This document shows, one piece after another, positions 6,512 through 14,385 of a DNA stretch of 24,147 bases. The notes under the pieces were generated by a model that saw only the letters and a list, made by a program, of their open reading frames with translations, was not told the origin of the DNA and searched no databases. The translations under genes and the position numbers were made by a program. Every line of letters starts with the position of its first letter. Positions within the stretch are counted from its first letter, which is position 1. Origin of the DNA: a virus; the IMG/VR virus record IMGVR_UViG_3300031227_011000, positions 1-24,147 of that record; one strand, given 5' to 3'.

Positions 6512-7792
6512 TTAACCTATATAAACCGCGTTAGCATAACGTCTTACAACAATGAATCTTGTCGATGCGTTTATATAATCATCGTCTTTTACCACATGAA
6601 CAACCAAATCAGTGGTCAATGTTGGGTCTAAGTCGACATACGCAACCCATTCTGGACCCAAAGTAATCGGCGATTGTGGTGTTGCGCCAGCAAACGGAAT
6701 TGTATTGACATTTACTGTTCCTATAATTACATAATAAGCGTTTGCCGAAAACGTCAGTCGCGCTTCTTCAACTGTAACTATAGGGCCAGCACCAATATTT
6801 GTAACAACATACCGAGTAGTGACACCACCAGCAGTGTTGTCGTCTTCTAGTTCTATAACTTGACCAAGTGATAGGAGAGCGGCAGAGACAACTCCGAATG
6901 TCCCGATCAACGAACCATTAACATTAAAGGTTCCAATTGTGGCTCCAGTTTCAGGGTTCTTAACAATAGCATTTTGAGCAACCGTAAATGCGGTAATGTC
7001 AGGTGCGGCAGTAATTGTCCAGGCCCATACCCCCCCGTCTGTTAATCGGTATAATTGTGATGCTAATGACCCAGGAGGATCTTCCCACCAGTAAGCTGTT
7101 CCTTGGATTTTAGCAAATTTCGTCATTACAAAGTCTTTCCAATTCTTTGTAGTTTCTAATTGTCTGTCAGCCGAACTCCAATCCGTTTCATCTTCTACTA
7201 GAGTTGAAAGGGTATAGGTATAGGTCGGGTCGTCACCACGTTCCAAACGAAAAAATAAATCTCTGCGGTCTTTTATTGTAGTAATCGCTCCTAAGAGCGT
7301 GACAACTTCAGCCAAAGGAATCTTATCGGCATCTGAGCTCCACCCAGTTTGCGTCACATATAAACTGACTTCTAAAAATTCTGCGGTATTGACGTCTTGA
7401 ATGAATTCCCCACCCTCATTATTGTTTAATGTGGGATCCCAAAAGGCCCGACTTGTTTCAGAACCAGTTCCCCTGCTCAATTCTATATGGACGTAATTGG
7501 TAGTATTGTTGTCCATTTTCTTTTCTAATTGATCTTCAGCGGCATCTCCAACATAAAATGATTTTATTGCCCCAGAAGAATTGAATAGCGTGCTTCCTGC
7601 TATTGCGACTTTGATATCCAAGCCACCCTTTACCTCTGTTAAAAACCCAGAAACAATAAAACTCGTTGCCGTATAATAATTTGTATTATAAAGCTGGAGG
7701 TCTTCCTCCATAAAGTCTTGAAGATTCTCTACATCGGGAATAACAAATCTTTCTTGGGCATAAAATTTTATTTTTTGCATCATTGCGCACAT
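6512..7792 (-). CDS. Fibre-like tail structural protein, 426 aa
   Basis: The N-terminal segment (RFVIPDVENLQDFMEEDL, 15-32) looks like an attachment region, followed by a beta-rich body with GGLDIKVAIAGSTLF. Residues about 262-340 carry a copy of the module also found in the 565-aa and J proteins: DITAFTVAQNAIVKN, then LGQVIELEDDNTAGG. The C-terminus (EWVAYVDLDPTLTTDLVVHVV...VVRRYANAVYIG) looks like a terminal beta-domain. It lies between the NHL-propeller protein and the tail collar protein, so it is probably a fibre or fibre adaptor. I do not recognise an exact family. The first ATG has GGAGGT about 9 bases upstream and is preferred over later Met4 and Met5. Confidence 0.75.
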   Translation of the reverse strand: MCAMMQKIKFYAQERFVIPDVENLQDFMEEDLQLYNTNYYTATSFIVSGFLTEVKGGLDIKVAIAGSTLFNSSGAIKSFYVGDAAEDQLEKKMDNNTTNYVHIELSRGTGSETSRAFWDPTLNNNEGGEFIQDVNTAEFLEVSLYVTQTGWSSDADKIPLAEVVTLLGAITTIKDRRDLFFRLERGDDPTYTYTLSTLVEDETDWSSADRQLETTKNWKDFVMTKFAKIQGTAYWWEDPPGSLASQLYRLTDGGVWAWTITAAPDITAFTVAQNAIVKNPETGATIGTFNVNGSLIGTFGVVSAALLSLGQVIELEDDNTAGGVTTRYVVTNIGAGPIVTVEEARLTFSANAYYVIIGTVNVNTIPFAGATPQSPITLGPEWVAYVDLDPTLTTDLVVHVVKDDDYINASTRFIVVRRYANAVYIG

Positions 7793-7821
7793 TTATAAAC
7801 ACCTCCAGAAATCATATCTAT

Positions 7822-7849
7822 ATTATATAATTTATTACAAATTTGTTAA
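7822..7849 (-). promoter_or_regulatory. Candidate internal promoter for the fibre genes
   Basis: On the minus strand TTAACA (7844-7849, five of six matches to TTGACA) is followed after 16 bases by a perfect TATAAT (7822-7827). It overlaps the stop codon of the NHL-propeller gene and lies about 30 bases upstream of the 426-aa gene. It also overlaps a 10-bp palindrome ACAAATTTGT (7837-7846). It would allow separate transcription of the fibre and lysis end of the operon. The DNA is locally AT-rich, so chance remains possible. Confidence 0.45.
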
Positions 7850-9994
7850 ATAATCATATTTATATTCAGTAGCATCAATCTCAAACCTTAACTTAATACC
7901 TGCGGCTTTAATCAAATTAACCAACATTGTCACAAGTTCCTCGGCCACATTGGGGTTGATCAAATAAACGGGGTAATCGCTCCCGTCCGTGCTAGGGACG
8001 AAATTCCCCTTTTCAATTAGGTTAATTGTGGAGCCAGAAGCATGACCAGATAAAAACCTGTAAGCAGGGTTCATAGTCAAAGTTGTAGAGTTGGGGACCC
8101 CTAAATAAGGAATAAGCAATTCCTCGCCTTCTTTGCCGAAATTAATAGCCAAATACCCACCATCATCAGAAAAATTACTAGAATCACCAACCTGTAAGGT
8201 CATATAAGTTACATCTTTAGCAATTACTTGGTCTAGTTCCGCAATTTTGCTAGTTAAAGCAAATCCTGTTAAACTTAATCTCGTGTCAAATAAAAACGAA
8301 CCAGGCCAATCGGGATCAATAACGGCACTAAATGCCGTTAAAGTCGGAGTTGCGGCTATCGCATTAACCCCTATATCCCCAACTTCTATTACAAAATTAG
8401 AATGTTCGGTTAGGTTTAAATTTAAAACCCTGACTCTTTCATTTATCCCGTCCATCCAATCGGAACAAAGAATTTTTCTCCCACTTTCATCATACCCAAT
8501 AGAAGAGCAATCATCAATGGCCACCTCATCGACATAAGCCAAAATAGGGGTTGCCCTTTTCACAATTCTACTGTTGTCATAATCTGAAACATAAAAATAA
8601 CCGAAATCATCAACCGCAACGTCTACTGGATTAAAAAATTGGTCATTCCCTGCCCCTAAAGAACCAATTTTGCTGACATAACTTAAGTCGGTTTTAAGCC
8701 TTTTCATCATTCTCTGGTTTTTTGTATCACAAATATACAAATGAGTGCTGTCGCAATCAATTCCTGTGGGCATAAATAATTGATTGTTCCCCGCTCCCAA
8801 ACCACCGTAACTGGCATTTAAGGCCATAGTGTTTTTTAAAACTTTAAAAACTTCATGACGACCAGCGTCTGTAATATATAAAAAATTATTATCGCAACAA
8901 ATCCCAGTAACCATTAATAAAGGGGAACCGCCATAATTTGACCCGTGATCCACATAAGATAGGTTCTTTATATCCCTTTTCATTACCCTTTGATTGTTAT
9001 TGTCACAAATATAAACATAATCGGCATCATAACAAACACCGCCAGGGAAATCTAATTCGTCTAACCCCGCACCAAAAGGACCGCCAAAACTATTTGTTTC
9101 TAGATTGCTACCTAAATTGAATTGTTTAAGGTAGTTGTTCCCGCCCGTGTAATCCACGGAAGTTAATAAGAAATCGTAAGCCCCTTCTTTAAAATGATGA
9201 CTGCCCTTTAAGGTGTCTAATAAAATTGGGATATCTTCGGGAATTCTAAAAACAATTTCTTTATTATTTATTTCGTAGGCCCCAACCCTAATAAATTCTT
9301 CGACCAAGGTGGAAAAAATAAATCCATCGGGAGCCGTGTTGGCCGTACCACCTGTGATCTGAATAGAGCCAGACGTCCCTATTGTATTTGTATAAATCCT
9401 TACATAGTTAGAAGCCGTTTCGTAGTTATAATAGGAAATTGCTGTTACGGTTTCTGTGGTTCCGTTTATTACAGCGATCACCTCATCAACTGTGGCCTGT
9501 GCTGGAGTCTCAAAATCAGAATCTTTAAACGTAATAGTGACGTCGATATCGCCATCAACCTTTAAGATTAAGAATTTCCCACCTGATAAGTCATAGGGCT
9601 CGTCATTATTAGCAGTTATTGTGGACCGACTATAAGTGGGACCCCAAAATAAATCTAAAGCAGAAATAATAGTGTATTTCAATTGCTTGGGATAAAAACT
9701 CATTATGGGGATTAGTTTCCGAAATGAACTATCTGCCATACCAGGCAATAGTTCCTTTGTCCCGTCTGCTAAAGTAACAAAAGACGGTTTATTAACGCCA
9801 ACATTTTTACCTAAATCATTTAAATAATTCCCATCGGCCAACTCTATAAATAATTGGTCGTGAACCTCATCAACTTGTACTTGAATTTCTTCTAGCCCAT
9901 TGGCCCACATACCAATCAAAGCCTTTATGAAGGGATTAATGTTGGGTTTAAAAATAGCAGGTAAGGTTTTTTGCAGTCTTGTTAGTTTGCTCAT
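7835..9994 (-). CDS. Baseplate/tail protein with inserted NHL beta-propeller, 719 aa
   Basis: Residues 1-115 resemble the tail protein that follows baseplate J in myoviruses (tail protein I/gp48-like): FIKALIGMWANGLEEIQ, then LFIELADGNYLNDLGKNVGV and DSSFRKLIPIM. Residues 126-230 are a beta module opening NDEPYDLSGGKFLILKVDG and closing SIQITGGTANTAPDGF, shared with the J protein. Residues about 300-527 contain four clear NHL repeats and a weaker fifth, each with a GI/GV.CD...YICD...QR.MKR pattern (316-340, 362-385, 408-432, 455-480, then 500-527). The C-terminal 80 residues (PVYLINPNVAEELVTMLVNLIKAAGIKL) return to the tail-protein fold. The NHL block is thus an insertion, perhaps for adhesion. 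Start ATG is two bases after the J stop; the preceding RBS lies within the J coding end. Confidence 0.85.
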   Translation of the reverse strand: MSKLTRLQKTLPAIFKPNINPFIKALIGMWANGLEEIQVQVDEVHDQLFIELADGNYLNDLGKNVGVNKPSFVTLADGTKELLPGMADSSFRKLIPIMSFYPKQLKYTIISALDLFWGPTYSRSTITANNDEPYDLSGGKFLILKVDGDIDVTITFKDSDFETPAQATVDEVIAVINGTTETVTAISYYNYETASNYVRIYTNTIGTSGSIQITGGTANTAPDGFIFSTLVEEFIRVGAYEINNKEIVFRIPEDIPILLDTLKGSHHFKEGAYDFLLTSVDYTGGNNYLKQFNLGSNLETNSFGGPFGAGLDELDFPGGVCYDADYVYICDNNNQRVMKRDIKNLSYVDHGSNYGGSPLLMVTGICCDNNFLYITDAGRHEVFKVLKNTMALNASYGGLGAGNNQLFMPTGIDCDSTHLYICDTKNQRMMKRLKTDLSYVSKIGSLGAGNDQFFNPVDVAVDDFGYFYVSDYDNSRIVKRATPILAYVDEVAIDDCSSIGYDESGRKILCSDWMDGINERVRVLNLNLTEHSNFVIEVGDIGVNAIAATPTLTAFSAVIDPDWPGSFLFDTRLSLTGFALTSKIAELDQVIAKDVTYMTLQVGDSSNFSDDGGYLAINFGKEGEELLIPYLGVPNSTTLTMNPAYRFLSGHASGSTINLIEKGNFVPSTDGSDYPVYLINPNVAEELVTMLVNLIKAAGIKLRFEIDATEYKYDYLTNL

Positions 9995-9995
9995 T

Positions 9996-12900
9996 TTATA
10001 TCAAAGTAATATCGGAAGATAAAATTCTTGCCAATTCGTTAGAAGAAATTATCACGTTAATTGCTGGCGAAATAATACTGACGTCGTAAACACCGCTGAC
10101 TTCTTTTACAGCGCATTCCACACCACTCAATAAAACGTCTTCCCCGACTTTCAAATTATTAACATACTGGATAATCGCGTTCTTTATGTTAGAGTCAATA
10201 CTTCCTATTGTTATATCGCCTTGAGTTGTTATATCAATTGAAAGCCTAATGGGCCTTACCACGGGGGAGGCAACCTCAATGGTAGCACCCACAGCCTTTA
10301 TTCCTGGGTAATTTAATGGGTCAGAATCTAAACCGTCTAATTTCCATTGGACTTCTCTTAAAAGGCCAATGTAATATTTGTATCCATCAACGCCAACAAC
10401 GGCATTGTTGTTAAAATTAAAAGCATGCCTATCTTTAAGGACAGCTCCATAATCAGTTGTATAGGTTTCTAAGGTCCCAACCGCCGCCAAAGAATCTTCG
10501 TCATAAATCGTTACAGTGTAAGGTTCTGCCCCGGTTCCTAAATCTGCCGCAATATTTTGTATGTAGCCTTTGTCATATACAGAACTGACTTTGGCATTTT
10601 GCGCTACTGTAAAATCGCGAATGTCGTAAGCCGCTCCCGTAGTTCTGTCATATACATCAATCGTAAACGGAGAATAATAACACACGGCTACTTGAGCCAG
10701 GGTATAAGCACTTAAATCAAAAGGCTCTAAAGTTCTTCCGTCATAAATTACGACCGTGTAAGGGGCTCCCGCCTGCGTATAAGAATAAATATATCCGTCT
10801 GTATACGCATTAGTGTTGTTATCGTTTATAACAACATAATCGCCAACTGTTAAGCCAGCACCCAAAGGGCCAGGGTCATTGCCTGTAACGAAACTTCCAT
10901 CTGATTGCCCATCAGCCCCAAGAGTCAAAAACCCAGCGGCAGTTATGTCGTTTACATAGCCGTTTAAGTATGTAATTGAATCGTCGTCCTTGAGTACAAT
11001 CCCTTCGCCAACTTGTAGATATCTAGCAAAGCCACAAGTAAAAGTCCCACCAATTAATCCGTCTGTTACGAATGAATAGGTGTAGGTGTTAAGGGCATTG
11101 TCTATTTTAATTCTTAGGCCACCGCAATATGTATAAAGAGTCCTTGCTTCTGGATGACTCCCGCCAACTCCATGACAAGTGCTATCGGCATCATGTGCGT
11201 TGTATTTTGTTTTAATATCATTCAGTCTTATTACGCACTCATGTAGGGTAGTAGGCGCAACCGCACTTGCTAAAGAATGATCCGCTGTTTCTTGTGCGGC
11301 ATGGTAAGCCCAACCAATTCCCAATTCAGCGTCAGCGTCATGAGCATCATAACTAGTCAACATCTCTGTTACTAAAACTATTAAACTCGGTAAAGCAACA
11401 GCGGCAGGGGAAGCCAATGGGAAATTGACATTGTCTATTGCGGTAGTATGTTGCGCGGCATCTGCGGCATGAGCGTTTGTCTGCGTTCTCAAATCTTCTG
11501 CAATAGCAATGGCAGAAGGCAAAGCATCTCCTACTCCATAAAATAAACCGTCAGGACTATTAATTTCAAAATCCCCACCACTGGTTCCGTCAGAGACAAA
11601 AGGAGTTAAAATATTATTAGCAGAACCACCTGGAATTTGTATGCCCCCAGCAGAACCCGCAGTCGTAGTCGCAATTTGAGGCTTTACTCCTTCTTTTATT
11701 AAGCGAACATCCGTATAAATAGAGAATGGAGTAATCAACGTATTGTTTAAAAAATAAACAATGTTGTCGGCTGTCACTGGACTTATATCAAAGACGTCTC
11801 CACTGACAGGGGCGGCTGGTAAATCGTCAGCTAAAACAAAACCGCCAGAAGCCCCAACATAATCCGAAACAAACCGAGCATACCCTCTCAACGCGGGCGT
11901 GGTCGTGGCATTTTGGAATCTGATATAATACCCATTAAAAAAATCATTATCATTTGAATAGCTGTCTCTGACATTCGTAGAGTCAAACGTGGCCAATCCA
12001 CCAGCATTGGTCACTGTTCCTTCTAAACTGAAAATTAGATTTAAAACTCTGTCTGATGCGTCGCCATCTAAAATCACAACTAAATTTTGATCTGGGCCCA
12101 AAACATAATCTTCTTCATTATCAGGTTCAATGTATGCTGAATTAGGCTCCTCACTAGTCGAAAGAGTGTTGTAGGCAAAATCTAAAGTTATTGCTGTCGT
12201 CAGGGTCCCATCAACTTCTATTGTTCCCGAGCCATCTAAAGTGTTAGTCGCTATTCTTAAATAAGTATCTGTGCCGCGCTCTATCGTATAAGCATGAACG
12301 CCAATTAAAGATTTATCATCATTTATTAAATCGGCAATTTGTTCTGCTGTATAGGAAGCTATAGCGAATGTGATAACTTGTGCGACCGCCTCTCCATCAA
12401 TATAAAACGCCAAATCAGTAACACCTACTGTAATCGGATAATTTTGAGGGCTAACGCATTCTAAAAATGCTTCAGTATTAACAGTCCCTGCGGTCACCAC
12501 GTCGTCCTCAATTAAAGAATCAGTCAATTCGATTTGACCATTATTCCTATTAAGAACGTAATCAACATCGGCACCTTGGACTTGAGCAGTGGGAAACCCC
12601 AAAATAGTATTTGCCACTCCTCCTGTTATTTCGATATAAGAGTCTGCCTCATTTGCTGTTCTGGAATATACCCTAACCTTACTGTCGTCTAAAATAGAAA
12701 TTGCATACCCACCAGGCAATTCCGCATTTATTGCGGCCGCAACTTCATCAGTTGTGGCAACAGTAGGATCAAGAAAGCTCGCTGGAGCAAATGTTATCGA
12801 CAAAGGATTCGTTGTTTTATTGTCTATTTCCAACGTAAGTGCTGGCGCACCAGATAAATCGTAAGGAGCGGTATTGGCTGTGTCAACGAAAGCAGTGAGG

Positions 12901-14372
12901 CCGTCCTTATTCAATAAAACGTCATTTTTATACAAATTCAAAGTGTAAGCATACTTATCTTCATCAAAATTCAACACGTCGTTTGCGTCAACACCCGTAC
13001 CAGGGGTCACAATTTTAATTTTTTCATTCGTATTGGCCAAAGCACTTATAATAATTTTATTGTTGCTACTGGCTGTTCTGGCTTCTATTAAAGACATTCT
13101 ATCGTTTATTGCTACCGCAACTTCCCTAGCAGTGCCAACCCCAACGGTTGTAAAGTCTGTGGAGCCAAAAATAATCGTTTCTTCAACATCATTGACAGCA
13201 ACAATTAATTTATCCCCCGAATTAATCGCATAAGGTTGGGAGTTATTGGTAAGCAAAGAGGCTTTGACGATAGGATAGTTATCTAATTGTAAAAACTTTT
13301 CTGTACCCGCCGCTGTTCTGATGACGTATTCGGTCGCCTTGCCACTAAAGGTCGGTTCAAACCCAACACCATCATCAATATAAACCCTAGTCGGGCTAGA
13401 AAGAGAAACGGGCTCAATCAAATTAGAAGAAACAACACGCTTCGTTTCTTCACTATTTGTGATTCCACTCAATAAAGTAATAATAGACAGGGCGGTTCCC
13501 TTAGACAGGCTTTGAATAGTATTCCGAATTCTATCTTGAAGCTCAGAGTCGGTTTCAATATCAGTGCCATTTGTAAACGATTCTGGATTTTCTACAATTG
13601 CCCCGACAAACGGTGTTGTCTCAAAGGTGTCAATAGACCCCAACGGGATGTTCCCGTCTATCCCCGCTATATTCGCCGTGACTAGAATGTTTTCAGTTTC
13701 ATCTTCCCCGTCTGCCAATGTGGCTGTTTCGTTTAAAATGAAATCAATTCTATCTGAAATATTGGTTTGGGGAACGTAAACAACCGAACCTGAATTAATA
13801 CTCCTTAAGCCCCTTTGGCTATAAATAATCGATTCCCCAATCTTATGACTGCCGGTAATGGTGGCATTTAACATAACAGTATAATAAGTCGTGTGACTCA
13901 CTATGTCGGTGTACTCAATTGTCTGTTCCGTTCCTGCTGAACGGCCAACAATTATTTTAGGCCACCCGCCTATTGGCATAACCCCACCCGGATCAAGAAA
14001 CCCAGTAGAGTCGTCAATGTCTAACGTAGCCTGACCCGCGACAGCACCGCCCGTACCAGCAAAAACATTAGTAGAAACCTTGGTGAAACTTTCATCACTG
14101 ATTGTAATGTAACCGCTGGATTTTTTGGCTTCGTTTCTTTCTAAACCATATTCTAAAGCCCTATTGTCTAGATCTTCACCCGTGGTCGTTTCTAAGTTGT
14201 AACTTTGTATTACATTTACCAACTGAATGTATTGTTGATAAATTTCCTGAGAAACCGCCTCGATCATAGTCAAAATTGTAGAGCCAGCGTTTACATCGTT
14301 TAATGGACTGTTTGCGGTTATATAAGCGACCTGACTAGCAACAATTTTTTGAAAACTTTTAAATTCAAACAT
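9996..14372 (-). CDS. Giant baseplate J-like protein with internal module array, 1458 aa
   Basis: This forms the baseplate wedge that surrounds the hub. Residues 1-320 match the baseplate J family: SPLNDVNAGSTILTMIEAV, then the DLDNRALEYGLERNEAKKS segment, GSVVYVP, the ILVTANIAGIDGNIPLGSI region and DIETDSELQDRIRN. The family C-terminus is at 1356-1458 (GIKAVGATIEVASP, the IKNAIIQYVNNLKVGEDVLLS region). Between them is a long insertion: YDLSGG-type beta modules at about 378-470, 500-594, 642-735 and an interrupted copy at 754-925; three AHDAD-type segments at 965-1075; and YTVxIYDxxT/FTVAQNA modules at about 1105-1315. Typical J proteins are a few hundred residues, so most of this length is additional, probably surface-exposed material. 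It follows the gp25 fusion as in most myoviruses. Confidence 0.92.
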   Translation of the reverse strand: MFEFKSFQKIVASQVAYITANSPLNDVNAGSTILTMIEAVSQEIYQQYIQLVNVIQSYNLETTTGEDLDNRALEYGLERNEAKKSSGYITISDESFTKVSTNVFAGTGGAVAGQATLDIDDSTGFLDPGGVMPIGGWPKIIVGRSAGTEQTIEYTDIVSHTTYYTVMLNATITGSHKIGESIIYSQRGLRSINSGSVVYVPQTNISDRIDFILNETATLADGEDETENILVTANIAGIDGNIPLGSIDTFETTPFVGAIVENPESFTNGTDIETDSELQDRIRNTIQSLSKGTALSIITLLSGITNSEETKRVVSSNLIEPVSLSSPTRVYIDDGVGFEPTFSGKATEYVIRTAAGTEKFLQLDNYPIVKASLLTNNSQPYAINSGDKLIVAVNDVEETIIFGSTDFTTVGVGTAREVAVAINDRMSLIEARTASSNNKIIISALANTNEKIKIVTPGTGVDANDVLNFDEDKYAYTLNLYKNDVLLNKDGLTAFVDTANTAPYDLSGAPALTLEIDNKTTNPLSITFAPASFLDPTVATTDEVAAAINAELPGGYAISILDDSKVRVYSRTANEADSYIEITGGVANTILGFPTAQVQGADVDYVLNRNNGQIELTDSLIEDDVVTAGTVNTEAFLECVSPQNYPITVGVTDLAFYIDGEAVAQVITFAIASYTAEQIADLINDDKSLIGVHAYTIERGTDTYLRIATNTLDGSGTIEVDGTLTTAITLDFAYNTLSTSEEPNSAYIEPDNEEDYVLGPDQNLVVILDGDASDRVLNLIFSLEGTVTNAGGLATFDSTNVRDSYSNDNDFFNGYYIRFQNATTTPALRGYARFVSDYVGASGGFVLADDLPAAPVSGDVFDISPVTADNIVYFLNNTLITPFSIYTDVRLIKEGVKPQIATTTAGSAGGIQIPGGSANNILTPFVSDGTSGGDFEINSPDGLFYGVGDALPSAIAIAEDLRTQTNAHAADAAQHTTAIDNVNFPLASPAAVALPSLIVLVTEMLTSYDAHDADAELGIGWAYHAAQETADHSLASAVAPTTLHECVIRLNDIKTKYNAHDADSTCHGVGGSHPEARTLYTYCGGLRIKIDNALNTYTYSFVTDGLIGGTFTCGFARYLQVGEGIVLKDDDSITYLNGYVNDITAAGFLTLGADGQSDGSFVTGNDPGPLGAGLTVGDYVVINDNNTNAYTDGYIYSYTQAGAPYTVVIYDGRTLEPFDLSAYTLAQVAVCYYSPFTIDVYDRTTGAAYDIRDFTVAQNAKVSSVYDKGYIQNIAADLGTGAEPYTVTIYDEDSLAAVGTLETYTTDYGAVLKDRHAFNFNNNAVVGVDGYKYYIGLLREVQWKLDGLDSDPLNYPGIKAVGATIEVASPVVRPIRLSIDITTQGDITIGSIDSNIKNAIIQYVNNLKVGEDVLLSGVECAVKEVSGVYDVSIISPAINVIISSNELARILSSDITLI
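11148..11486 (-). repeat. Three copies of an AHDAD-type segment in the J protein
   Basis: The segment occurs at J residues 965-975 (TNAHAADAAQH), 1007-1014 (SYDAHDAD) and 1056-1067 (KYNAHDADSTCH), each preceded by a helical stretch such as IVLVTEMLTS or VIRLNDIKTK and followed by further histidines. The spacing is about 42-50 residues. The pattern is repeated at protein level only; the DNA copies have diverged, so duplication is old. Regular His and Asp placement could bind metal. Confidence 0.7.
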
Positions 14373-14385
14373 TTCTAACTACTCC

